Shown piece after piece: positions 17,017 to 25,202 of a stretch of DNA of 64,000 nucleotides (its first letter is position 1; the number at the start of each line of letters is the position of its first letter). The translations under genes and the position numbers were made by a program. The notes beneath the pieces are model-generated. The model was not told the DNA's origin. It was given only the letters and a program-made list of their open reading frames with translations, and ran no database searches. This DNA is from Brevundimonas huaxiensis (GTDB lineage Bacteria > Pseudomonadota > Alphaproteobacteria > Caulobacterales > Caulobacteraceae): the NCBI RefSeq assembly GCF_014218725.1, contig NZ_JABBJE010000004.1, positions 124,001-188,000 on the forward strand, in the 5' to 3' direction.

Positions 17017-18141
17017 ATGGCTGAGCAAACCACTTTCACCGACGCCGATCGCAACGACGGCGTCGAGCCCGACATGATCGACCAGAACGCCGCCCCCGCC
17101 TCGGAAGCGACGGGCGCGGGCGTGATCCCCATGAACATGATCCAGGCGCTGAACTCGGCCATCGACGTCAAAATGGCCGAAGACGCCAACGTCCTGTCGT
17201 TCGGCGAGGACGCCGGCTACTTCGGCGGTGTCTTCCGCGTCACCGACAAGCTGCAGCAGAAGCACGGACTGACCCGCAGCTTCGACGCCCCGATTTCGGA
17301 ATGCGGCATCGTCGCCGCCGCGATCGGCATGGGCGCCTATGGCCTGCGTCCGGTCGTCGAGATCCAGTTCGCCGACTACATCTATCCGGCCTACGACCAG
17401 ATCGTTTCGGAAGCGGCCAAGATGCGATACCGCTCGGGCGGTCAGTTCACGTCGCCGATCACGGTGCGCAGCCCCTATGGCGGCGGCATCTTCGGCGGCC
17501 AGACCCACAGCCAGTCGCCCGAAAGCCTGTTCACGCATATCGCGGGCCTGAAGGTCGTCATTCCGTCCAACCCCTATGACGCCAAGGGCCTGCTGACCGC
17601 CGCCATCGAGGATGACGATCCGGTCGTCTTCTTCGAGCCGAAACGCCTCTACAACGGCCCATTCGACGGCTGGCACGAGAAGCCGGTCAGCCCGTGGAAG
17701 GCTCAGGATCTGGCCCAGGTCCCGACCGGAAAATATGTCGAGCCGATCGGCAAGGCGCGCGTGATGCGCGAAGGAAACGACGTCACCATCCTGGCCTATG
17801 GCACCATGGTTTGGGTCGCCCTGGCCGGCGCGGAACACGCGGGCGTGGACGCCGAGGTCATCGACCTGCGCTCGCTCGTGCCGCTGGACATCGAAGCCAT
17901 CGAGGCCTCGGTGAAGAAGACCGGCCGCTGCGTCATCGTGCATGAGGCGCCCAAGACCTCGGGCTTCGGCGGCGAGCTGTCGGCCCTGGTGCAGGAGCGC
18001 TGCTTCTATTCGCTGGAAGCGCCGATCGCGCGCGTCACCGGCTGGGACACCCCCTATCCGCACGCTTTCGAATGGGAATATTTCCCCGGGCCGCAACGGG
18101 TCGCAGACGCCTTGAAGAGCGTCATGACGGGAGGTCGATAA
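17017..18141 (+). CDS. bkdA2: branched-chain 2-oxoacid dehydrogenase E1 beta subunit
   Basis: This 374-residue protein is the partner of E1 alpha. It has the transketolase-like pyrimidine-binding region (SFGEDAGYFGGVFRVTDKL, then SECGIVAAAIGMGAYGLRPV) and a C-terminal transketolase domain. The QSPESLFTHIAGLKVVIPS segment is typical of the family. An N-terminal extension of about 40 residues precedes the conserved MNMIQALNSAI start of the family core. It begins 2 bases after the E1 alpha stop and ends 1 base before the E2 gene, so the three are tightly coupled. Confidence 0.93.
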   Translation: MAEQTTFTDADRNDGVEPDMIDQNAAPASEATGAGVIPMNMIQALNSAIDVKMAEDANVLSFGEDAGYFGGVFRVTDKLQQKHGLTRSFDAPISECGIVAAAIGMGAYGLRPVVEIQFADYIYPAYDQIVSEAAKMRYRSGGQFTSPITVRSPYGGGIFGGQTHSQSPESLFTHIAGLKVVIPSNPYDAKGLLTAAIEDDDPVVFFEPKRLYNGPFDGWHEKPVSPWKAQDLAQVPTGKYVEPIGKARVMREGNDVTILAYGTMVWVALAGAEHAGVDAEVIDLRSLVPLDIEAIEASVKKTGRCVIVHEAPKTSGFGGELSALVQERCFYSLEAPIARVTGWDTPYPHAFEWEYFPGPQRVADALKSVMTGGR

Positions 18142-18142
18142 G

Positions 18143-19798
18143 ATGGGTCGTTTCGTCTTCAAACTGCCCGACGTGGGCGAAGGCACCGCCGAGGCCGAAC
18201 TGGTCGGATGGCACGTCAAGGTCGGCGATGTCGTCGCCGAGGACCAGATCGTCGCCGACGTCATGACCGACAAGGCCACCGTCGAGATCACCGCCCCGGT
18301 CAGCGGCAAGGTCGTCGCCCTGCACGGCGAACCCGGCGCCATGGTGCCGGTGCGCGGCCCCCTGGTGGAGTTCGAGGTCGAGGGGGCGGGCAATGCCGAA
18401 GACGCCCCGACGTCTGCCGCCCCTGCCGTCGCCCAACCGGACCCGGCTCCCGTGGTCGCCGAGGCGCCGAAGGTCGAAACGCCGACAGCCGCCGCTGTCG
18501 AGGCGCCGACATCGGGCAACTATGTCTTCAAGCTGCCCGACGTGGGCGAAGGCACGGCCGAGGCCGAGCTGGTCGGCTGGCACGTCAAGGTCGGGGATGC
18601 GGTCGAGGAAGACCAGATCCTGGCCGATGTCATGACCGACAAGGCCACAGTTGAGATCACCTCGCCGGTCGCCGGAACGGTCGTCGCCCTGTACGGCGAG
18701 GCGGGCAAGTCCGTGCCCGTCGGCGGGCCGCTGGTCGCGTTCGATGTCGAGGGTCGGGGCAATGTCTCGACGCCCGTCGCGGCGGCGAAACCGGCCCCCA
18801 AACCGACCGAGAATGCGACGGCGGCTTCCGCCGCGGTTTTGACGTCTCCAAGCGCGACTTCAGCGACTGCGCCGTCCAAGCCTGTGCCCGCCCTGACAGG
18901 CCGCGCGCCCGGCGAACGTCCGTCGGCCTCGCCGGCCGTGCGCAATCGCGCGCGGGATCTGGGCGTCGATCTGACCTTCGTGCCCGGTTCCGGCCCGGCG
19001 GGTCGGATCACGCACGAGGATCTGGACGGCTTCATCGCGCGTGGCGGTTCGCAACCTGCGTCGGCGCCGTCCGGCGGCGGCTCGACCTATGCGAAGGCGC
19101 AAGGGACGACCGAGGTCAAGATCATCGGCCTGCGCCGCAAGATTGCGGAGAAGATGGCCGAGAGCGTGCGCCGCATTCCCCACATCACCTATGTCGAGGA
19201 AATCGACATGACGGCGGTGGAGGAGTTGCGCGCCCATCTGAACGCGACGAAGTCCAAGGATCAGCCCAAGCTGAACGTCCTGCCCTTCATCGCCCGCGCC
19301 ATCGTCGTCGCCCTGCGCGACCAGCCCCAGATCAACGCCACCTATGACGATGATGCCGGCGTCCTGACCAAACACGCCCCGGTCCATCTGGGCATCGCCG
19401 CCCAGACGCCGAACGGCTTGATGGTGCCGGTGGTCCGCCATGCCGAGGCGCGCGACCCCTACGACACGGCTCTGGAAATCGCCCGCGTCTCGGGCGCGGC
19501 CAAGGACGGTTCGGCCAAGCGTGAAGAGTTGTCGGGTTCGACCATCACCATCACCTCGCTGGGCACGCTGGGCGGGGTGGTCCACACGCCGATCATCAAC
19601 CACCCCGAGGTCGCCATCGTTGGTCCGAACAAGATCGCCGAACGGGTCGTGGTCAAGGACGGCCAGATGGTCGTGCGCAAGATGATGAACCTGTCGTCCA
19701 GCTTCGATCACCGCATCGTCGATGGACACGACGCGGCGGTGTTCGTGCAGCGGATCAAGGGGCTTTTGGAGAACCCGGCGACGCTGTGGATGGGTTGA
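18143..19798 (+). CDS. bkdB: branched-chain 2-oxoacid dehydrogenase E2 (dihydrolipoyl acyltransferase)
   Basis: E2 transfers the acyl group from E1 to CoA through a swinging lipoyl arm and forms the complex core. The 551-residue protein has two nearly identical lipoyl domains (about 2-82 and 127-205, lipoyl lysines Lys44 and Lys167 in MTDKATVEI), Ala/Pro-rich linkers, a peripheral-subunit-binding domain (about 262-300) and a catalytic acyltransferase domain ending in DHRIVDG (His523, Asp527). Two lipoyl domains are unusual for bacterial branched-chain E2, which usually has one. It is followed by a secreted-protein gene and then E3. Confidence 0.93.
   Translation: MGRFVFKLPDVGEGTAEAELVGWHVKVGDVVAEDQIVADVMTDKATVEITAPVSGKVVALHGEPGAMVPVRGPLVEFEVEGAGNAEDAPTSAAPAVAQPDPAPVVAEAPKVETPTAAAVEAPTSGNYVFKLPDVGEGTAEAELVGWHVKVGDAVEEDQILADVMTDKATVEITSPVAGTVVALYGEAGKSVPVGGPLVAFDVEGRGNVSTPVAAAKPAPKPTENATAASAAVLTSPSATSATAPSKPVPALTGRAPGERPSASPAVRNRARDLGVDLTFVPGSGPAGRITHEDLDGFIARGGSQPASAPSGGGSTYAKAQGTTEVKIIGLRRKIAEKMAESVRRIPHITYVEEIDMTAVEELRAHLNATKSKDQPKLNVLPFIARAIVVALRDQPQINATYDDDAGVLTKHAPVHLGIAAQTPNGLMVPVVRHAEARDPYDTALEIARVSGAAKDGSAKREELSGSTITITSLGTLGGVVHTPIINHPEVAIVGPNKIAERVVVKDGQMVVRKMMNLSSSFDHRIVDGHDAAVFVQRIKGLLENPATLWMG
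18155..18754 (+). repeat. tandem duplication of the lipoyl-domain coding sequence
   Basis: Bases from about 18155 and from about 18524 are two direct copies, roughly 230 bases each and offset by 369 bases, with high DNA identity (long identical runs around the start of each domain and around the MTDKAT lysine). They encode the two lipoyl domains of the E2 subunit. High nucleotide identity suggests recent duplication or gene conversion. Confidence 0.75.
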
Positions 19799-19928
19799 TG
19801 CCCATTTTCTAAGCGGGAAAGCGAGGTCCGCCCGCGCCTATGGCTATCACCTCGAAATTGGCGCCATGGCTCTTGATGATCCTTTCTCCTCGCCGAGAGA
19901 GGATCATCGGGATTGGAAGGGTAATGTG

Positions 19929-20387
19929 ATGCGGCAATTCAAAGTCAAAGCGCTGACCTTCGGCGCCAGCCTGCTAGCAGCCGTTGGCGTCGTCGCCTCG
20001 TCCGCGACCGCCTGCATACCTGAGCCGCCGCCGGCTTGGTCGTCTTTGCTACGGACCGATGGTCCTGCGCTGTTTATCGGGCGCGTGACGACGGTGGAGC
20101 GTTTGGCTGAACCGAGCCGGACGCCGACCATCGAGGTCATTCAATCCAAGGCGACCATCGCCAGACTGGAAACGCTTCAAGGCGCCCCGCAAGAGACATA
20201 CACCCTGACCGCTGCGGAAACCGCCCGTCCGCTGGGCGGCTATCAAGGCATGATTTGCGTCGATTTCCAGCGCGTCAAACCCGGCGACATCGTCCTGGCC
20301 ATGGAGACCGGAACCGGCGCGGTTCGCGTCTTCGAGCCCCAGCAAGTTCCTCCACAATTCAGCTCCCGCCTTGAGGCCTATCGTTGA
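19929..20387 (+). CDS. secreted protein of unknown function within the bkd operon
   Basis: The 152-residue protein starts at ATG 19929, with GGAAGGG upstream, and has a clear signal peptide (hydrophobic core about 9-25) ending at [12 protein letters not shown]. The mature form would begin at or near a cysteine. The following [15 protein letters not shown] segment and beta-rich layout loosely recall TIMP/netrin-like OB folds that begin with an N-terminal cysteine, but this is weak inference. A second cysteine lies in GMICVDF. The gene sits between the E2 and E3 genes of a cytoplasmic enzyme complex, and its TGA overlaps the TTG start of E3. I do not recognise the family. Confidence 0.7.
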   Translation: MRQFKVKALTFGASLLAAVGVVASSATACIPEPPPAWSSLLRTDGPALFIGRVTTVERLAEPSRTPTIEVIQSKATIARLETLQGAPQETYTLTAAETARPLGGYQGMICVDFQRVKPGDIVLAMETGTGAVRVFEPQQVPPQFSSRLEAYR

Positions 20388-21781
20388 CCCAGACCCTGAA
20401 AACCAAAGTCCTGATCATCGGCGCGGGCACGGGCGGCTATGTCGCCGGCATCCGGTGCGGCCAGCTGGGGCTGGATACCGTGTTGGTGGACGGCGGCGAT
20501 GGGCTGGGCGGCACCTGCCTGAACGTCGGCTGCATTCCGTCCAAGGCCATCATCCATGCGGCGGGCAAGTTCGAGACAGTGGCCAAGGCGGCGGGCGGCG
20601 GGACGCTGGGCATCACGGCGGCGGCGCCGGCCATCGACCTCTCGCAGACGGTCGAATGGAAGGACGGCATCGTCCGTAAGCTGAACGCCGGCGTCGCGGC
20701 CCTGCTGAAGAAGGCCAAGGTCAAGGTCATCAAGGGCTGGGCCGAGTTCGCCGACGCCAAGACCTGCGTGATCAAGACCGACGAAGGCGATATCCGCATC
20801 ACCGCCGAACACGTCATCCTGGCGACGGGATCCGAGCCGGTCGAACTGCCCTTCCTGCCGTTCGGCGGCGACGTCATCTCCTCGACCGAGGCGCTGAGCC
20901 TGTCGGAGGTTCCCAAGAAGATGGTCGTCGTGGGCGGCGGCTATATCGGGCTGGAACTGGGCATCGCCTATCGCAAGCTGGGCGCCGAAGTAGCCATCGT
21001 CGAAATGGCCGAGCGTATCCTGCCGCTCTACGACAAGGCTCTGACCGATCCGGTCGCCAAGTGGCTGGAGAAGCATGGCGTCGAGCTGCATCTGGGCGCA
21101 CGCGCCGGGGGCTTCGGCGACGGGAAGCTGTCGATCACGACGAAGGACGGCGAGCCGCTGCAACTGGACGCCGACAAGGTGCTGGTCACGGTCGGCCGGC
21201 GTCCGCGTACGCAAGGCTGGGGTCTGGAAAACATGGGCGTGGCCATGGCCGGTCCGTTCGTGAAGATCGACCAGCGCTGCGCCACCTCGATGAAGAACGT
21301 CTGGGCGGTCGGCGACCTGACCGGCGAACCCATGCTGGCCCACAAGGGTTCGGCCCAGGGCGAAGTGGTCGCCGAAATCATCGCCGGCCATGACCGGGTG
21401 TTCGATCCCGTCACTATCGCCGCCGTCTGTTTCACCGAGCCGGAGATCGTCTCGGCCGGTCTGGGCCCGAACGAGGTGGCGGGCCGCGACGATGTGATCC
21501 AGTCGGTCTTCCCCTTCGCCGCGATCGGCCGGGCGCTGGCCATCGAGGCGGGCGAGGACGGCGGCTCCGTACGGGTGATCGCGAACAAGGGCGATCATCG
21601 CATCCTGGGTATCCAGGCGGTGGGCCAGCATGTGTCGGAACTGTCCAACAGCTTCGCCCAGATGCTGGAGATGGGCGCGGTGCTGGAAGACGTCGCCGGG
21701 ACGATCCACGTCCACCCGACGCTGGGCGAAGCCTTCCACGAGGCCAGCCTGCGCGCCCTCGGGCACGCCATCCACATCTGA
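20384..21781 (+). CDS. lpdA: dihydrolipoyl dehydrogenase (E3)
   Basis: E3 reoxidises the dihydrolipoyl arms of E2 using FAD and NAD+. The 465-residue protein shows the FAD-binding [10 protein letters not shown] (13-22), the redox-active disulfide Cys45/Cys50 ([13 protein letters not shown]), the NAD-binding [12 protein letters not shown], and the C-terminal His444/Glu449 pair ([12 protein letters not shown]) of the dimer active site. It starts with TTG at 20384, overlapping the stop of the preceding gene by 4 bases, so its translation is probably coupled to that gene. It closes the bkd operon and converges on the SDR gene with no gap. Confidence 0.93.
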   Translation: MTQTLKTKVLIIGAGTGGYVAGIRCGQLGLDTVLVDGGDGLGGTCLNVGCIPSKAIIHAAGKFETVAKAAGGGTLGITAAAPAIDLSQTVEWKDGIVRKLNAGVAALLKKAKVKVIKGWAEFADAKTCVIKTDEGDIRITAEHVILATGSEPVELPFLPFGGDVISSTEALSLSEVPKKMVVVGGGYIGLELGIAYRKLGAEVAIVEMAERILPLYDKALTDPVAKWLEKHGVELHLGARAGGFGDGKLSITTKDGEPLQLDADKVLVTVGRRPRTQGWGLENMGVAMAGPFVKIDQRCATSMKNVWAVGDLTGEPMLAHKGSAQGEVVAEIIAGHDRVFDPVTIAAVCFTEPEIVSAGLGPNEVAGRDDVIQSVFPFAAIGRALAIEAGEDGGSVRVIANKGDHRILGIQAVGQHVSELSNSFAQMLEMGAVLEDVAGTIHVHPTLGEAFHEASLRALGHAIHI

Positions 21782-22579
21782 TCAGATCCGGTCCAGCCGC
21801 TTCGCATGGTTCGCCACCATGCGGAGCGCCAGGCCATCGGGCAGGAAGCGGGCCAGTCCGGCCATGACGTTGTTCATGACGCCGGGGGTGACGCTGGCAC
21901 GGTTGGCCTCGCAGGCGTCATAGCCGATGCGCGCCACGCGCGCGGCGTCCATCCACATCCAGGCCGGATAGGCGCTGGAAACCTGCTCGCGCGAACCGTT
22001 GACGTCATGGAACTCGGTCAGGGTGTAGCCGGGGTTCAGCACCGTCACGTGAACGCCGGTCCCCTGCGTCTCCAGATCCAAGCCCTGCGATGCCTTGATC
22101 AGAAAACTTTTGATCGGCCCATACAGGGTGTCGCCGCCCGTCGCGGGCATCTGGCCGGCCAGGGAGGCGACGTTCAGTACTCGGCCGAAGCCGCGCTGGA
22201 TCATGCCGGGCAGCAACAGGCGCGACAGCTCGACCGGCGCGGTCAGCATGACCTGGATCATCGCGCGGTGGGCGCTCAGGTCGGTATCCAGAAAGCCGGT
22301 GACCCGGCTGAATCCCGCATTGTTGACCAGACCGTCGACGGTAAGGCCGCGGGCTGCGATGGTCGCGACCAGCCGCTCGGGCGCTGCGGGATCGGACAGG
22401 TCTTCGGGGATCACGGTCGCGGTCACGCCGTGGGCGGCGGTCAGTTCGTCGGCCAGGGCCTGCAGCGGAGCTTGGCGACGCGCCGTCAGGATCAGATTCC
22501 AGCCCTCGGCCGCGTAGGTCCGGGCCAGGGCCGCGCCGATGCCGGCAGACGCGCCGGTGATCAGGACGGTCCGGTTCAC
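21782..22579 (-). CDS. short-chain dehydrogenase/reductase
   Basis: This classical SDR of 265 residues starts at GTG 22579, giving the family-typical MNRTVLITGASAGIGAALA opening. Motifs are TGASAGIG (8-15), NNAG (86-89), the catalytic Ser139, and Tyr153-x3-Lys157 (YGPIK). The cofactor is probably NADPH, from Arg34/Arg35 after the second strand; the substrate is unknown. A TTG at 22621 would extend it into the upstream Rrf2 gene and is less likely. The GTG lies 7 bases after the Rrf2 stop, so the two form an operon. Confidence 0.85.
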   Translation of the reverse strand: MNRTVLITGASAGIGAALARTYAAEGWNLILTARRQAPLQALADELTAAHGVTATVIPEDLSDPAAPERLVATIAARGLTVDGLVNNAGFSRVTGFLDTDLSAHRAMIQVMLTAPVELSRLLLPGMIQRGFGRVLNVASLAGQMPATGGDTLYGPIKSFLIKASQGLDLETQGTGVHVTVLNPGYTLTEFHDVNGSREQVSSAYPAWMWMDAARVARIGYDACEANRASVTPGVMNNVMAGLARFLPDGLALRMVANHAKRLDRI

Positions 22580-22586
22580 GGCGCGA

Positions 22587-23057
22587 TCAGGCCGCGACGG
22601 GGCAGGACTTGTGCGGCTCAAAGGCCGCCAGCGCGATCGGGTTTTCGGCCAGAAGGTCGGCGATGGTGATCTTGGACAAAGCCTCGGTCGCGGCCTCGTC
22701 GGCGGCGGTCAGGGCCTTGGCCACCTGGCGCGGGATGTGTTCGCTGATCGGGCAGCCCTTGGCGCCGGCGGGTGGCGAGCCGATGTGGGCGCAGCCGTTT
22801 ACCGCCTTGAGCACCTGATCCAGCCGAATGTCCTCGGGCTGCCGCAACAGCCAGGAGCCGCCGGTCGCGCCCGGACGGGTGGCGATCAGCCCGGCCTTGG
22901 CCAAAAGCGCGGTCACGCGGCGCACCACGACGGGATTGGTCGGGATCGAGGACGCCAGTACGCCGCTGGGCATCGCCTGCGCAGGCCCAAAGGCGCCCTT
23001 GTGGGCCATATAGGCCAGGGCGTGGGCGGCGACGGGGAAGCGTTGGCTGTCTGACAT
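22587..23057 (-). CDS. Rrf2 family transcriptional regulator
   Basis: This 156-residue winged-helix regulator of the Rrf2/IscR/NsrR family starts at ATG 23057 with AGGAAC upstream; the longer frame to 23102 is not needed. The recognition region is PTNPVVVRRVTALLAKAGLI (39-58). Instead of the three clustered cysteines of the iron-sulfur members, it has Cys89 and Cys102 (NGCAHIGSPPAGAKGCP) and a late Cys152 in the tail EPHKSCPVAA. It may therefore sense redox by thiols, or bind a cluster in another way. It probably controls the SDR gene directly downstream and itself. Confidence 0.88.
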   Translation of the reverse strand: MSDSQRFPVAAHALAYMAHKGAFGPAQAMPSGVLASSIPTNPVVVRRVTALLAKAGLIATRPGATGGSWLLRQPEDIRLDQVLKAVNGCAHIGSPPAGAKGCPISEHIPRQVAKALTAADEAATEALSKITIADLLAENPIALAAFEPHKSCPVAA

Positions 23058-23103
23058 GGTTCTGTTCCTGATGCGAAAATAGGCGTTCAGGGGCCGAATC
23101 ACA

Positions 23104-23148
23104 AATCGCGCCGCAGAACGCCGAAACCGAATCCGCTGCGGCGCGATT
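23104..23148. promoter_or_regulatory. 13-bp inverted repeat between divergent rrf2 and kup
   Basis: AATCGCGCCGCAG (23104-23116) and CTGCGGCGCGATT (23136-23148) are perfect reverse complements with a 19-base spacer. It lies in the 168-base divergent gap, so it cannot be a normal terminator for either gene. It could be the Rrf2 operator, a leader hairpin or an intergenic palindromic repeat. Confidence 0.6.
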
Positions 23149-23225
23149 GAAGACCGCGTGGAATGGGCCTAAAGGCTCGCCGCTTTGAAGGGACCGACGC
23201 CGCGTCGGAGACCCGGAGGATACGC

Positions 23226-25202
23226 ATGGCCGGGGACACTCCCCACGACGCGAGCGCTCCCTCGCCCGCGTCGAACACGCCGGACAAGCCCACCCACGCC
23301 ACGGGTCCGGAATCCCACATCCCGGGCGGCCAGGCCGCCAAGCACGGCGGCTTCTGGGCCCTGACCATCGGCGCGATCGGCGTGGTGTTTGGCGACATCG
23401 GCACCAGCCCGCTTTACGCCCTGCGCGAGGCGATCGACCACGCACGCTCCGGCGTCGGCGGCGATCTGGCCGTGATCGGCGTCGTGTCTCTGGCCTTCTG
23501 GGCGCTGATGGTGGTGGTGACGTTCAAATACGTCTTCTTCCTGATGCGCGCCGACAACAAGGGCGAGGGCGGCACCCTGTCGCTGATGGCCCTGGCCCAG
23601 TTCGCGGTCGGTCGGCGCAGCGCCTGGATCTTCATCCTCGGCGTCTGCGGCGCGGCCCTGTTCTATGGCGACGGCATCATCACGCCCGCCATTTCGGTCC
23701 TGTCCGCCGTCGAGGGCCTGCAGGACGCGCCGGGTCTGGCCGGGCGGCTGGACTCCTTCATCGTGCCGATCTCGGCCGGCATCCTGATCGCCTTGTTCCT
23801 GGTCCAGTCGCGCGGCACGGCCAGCCTGGCCAAGTATTTCGGCCCGATCACCGCCGTCTGGTTCCTGAGCCTGGGGGCGCTGGGCCTGTATCATATCTTC
23901 GACGACATCAGCGTGCTGCGGGCCTTGTCGCCCCACTATGGCGTCATGCTTCTGCTCAACGACGGCTTCCTGGGCTTCGTGATCCTGGGCAGCGTCTTCC
24001 TGGCCGTCACGGGGGCTGAGGCCCTGTATGCCGACATGGGCCATTTCGGTAAGGCGCCGATCCGCATGGGCTGGCTGGCCTTCGTCCTGCCATGCCTGAC
24101 GCTGAACTATCTGGGCCAGGGCGCCCTGATCCTGGACAATCCGGCCGCGTCGGAGAACCCGTTCTGGAACATGGTGCCGCAGTTCGCCTATTGGCCGATG
24201 CTGATCCTGGCGACCGCCGCGACCGTCATCGCCTCCCAGGCGGTGATCACCGGCGCCTTCTCGGTGACGCAGCAGGCGGTGCAGCTGGGCCTTCTGCCGC
24301 GCATCGACATCAAGAACACCTCCGAGACCCAAGCCGGCCAGATCTTCGTGCCGGCGGTGAACACCTTCCTCATGGTCGGGGTGCTGGTGCTGCTGGTCGT
24401 GTTCCAGAGCTCGCATAACCTGACCGCCGCCTATGGCGTGGCGGTGACGGGCACCATGCTGGTCAATACGCTGATGGCCTATTCGGTCATCCGCAAGGGC
24501 TGGAAGTGGCCGATGTGGGCGGTGGTCGGAACCTTGCTTCCGTTCGCCTTTATCGACAGCGTCTTCCTGACGTCCAACCTGCTGAAGATTCCGGACGGGG
24601 CGTGGATGCCGCTGGTTCTGGGCGCCCTGCTGGTCGTCGTGATGTGGACCTGGGTGCGCGGGACGCAGATCCTGACGGCCAAGACGCGCAAGGACAGCCT
24701 GCCGCTGAACGATCTGATCGAGATGCTTCAGGCCCGTCCCCCGCACCGTGCGCCGGGCATGGCCATCTTCCTGACCTCGGATCCCGACGTCGCGCCGGTC
24801 GCCCTGATGCACAATCTCAAGCACAACAAGGTGCTTCACGAGAAGAACGTCATCCTGACCGTGCGCACCTCTGAGCGCCCGCGTGTCAAGGAGGCCGACC
24901 GGGTGCGGATGGAGCCGATCAACGACGATTTCAAGAAGGTCACGGTGACCTACGGCTTCATGGAGACGCCGAACGTGCCGCGCGCCCTGGGCCTTTGCCG
25001 CAAACAGGGGCTGAAGTTCGACATCATGTCGACCAGCTTCTTCCTGGGTCGACGCTCGCTGATCCCGTCGGCGCGTCAGGGCATGCCGCTGTGGCAGGAC
25101 AAGCTGTTCATCTTCCTGATGCGCAACGCCGCCAATCCAACCGACTTCTTCCACATCCCGCCCGGCCGCGTGGTCGAACTGGGCGCGCAGGTGGCGGTAT
25201 GA
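23226..25202 (+). CDS. kup: KUP-type potassium uptake protein
   Basis: Kup is an inner-membrane K+/H+ symporter. Starting at ATG 23226 (GGAGG site 7 bases upstream) the protein has 658 residues. A roughly 40-residue polar N-terminus leads into the signature GVVFGDIGTSPLYALREA; about twelve hydrophobic segments and a C-terminal cytoplasmic domain of about 150 residues follow. FYGDGIITPAISVLSAVEGL and the TGAEALYADMGHFGK loop are diagnostic for the family. The stop overlaps the start of the methyltransferase gene by ATGA, which suggests a common transcript for two otherwise unrelated products. Confidence 0.95.
   Translation: MAGDTPHDASAPSPASNTPDKPTHATGPESHIPGGQAAKHGGFWALTIGAIGVVFGDIGTSPLYALREAIDHARSGVGGDLAVIGVVSLAFWALMVVVTFKYVFFLMRADNKGEGGTLSLMALAQFAVGRRSAWIFILGVCGAALFYGDGIITPAISVLSAVEGLQDAPGLAGRLDSFIVPISAGILIALFLVQSRGTASLAKYFGPITAVWFLSLGALGLYHIFDDISVLRALSPHYGVMLLLNDGFLGFVILGSVFLAVTGAEALYADMGHFGKAPIRMGWLAFVLPCLTLNYLGQGALILDNPAASENPFWNMVPQFAYWPMLILATAATVIASQAVITGAFSVTQQAVQLGLLPRIDIKNTSETQAGQIFVPAVNTFLMVGVLVLLVVFQSSHNLTAAYGVAVTGTMLVNTLMAYSVIRKGWKWPMWAVVGTLLPFAFIDSVFLTSNLLKIPDGAWMPLVLGALLVVVMWTWVRGTQILTAKTRKDSLPLNDLIEMLQARPPHRAPGMAIFLTSDPDVAPVALMHNLKHNKVLHEKNVILTVRTSERPRVKEADRVRMEPINDDFKKVTVTYGFMETPNVPRALGLCRKQGLKFDIMSTSFFLGRRSLIPSARQGMPLWQDKLFIFLMRNAANPTDFFHIPPGRVVELGAQVAV

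Noticed and set aside
20378..21775. 465-codon minus-strand frame exactly opposite the E3 gene
   Set aside because: Shadow of the dihydrolipoyl dehydrogenase gene, which has all catalytic residues.
23169..25154. 661-codon minus-strand frame opposite kup
   Set aside because: The translation is rich in Gln/His/Asp/Gly with no domain, and the plus strand encodes a complete Kup protein with the family signatures.
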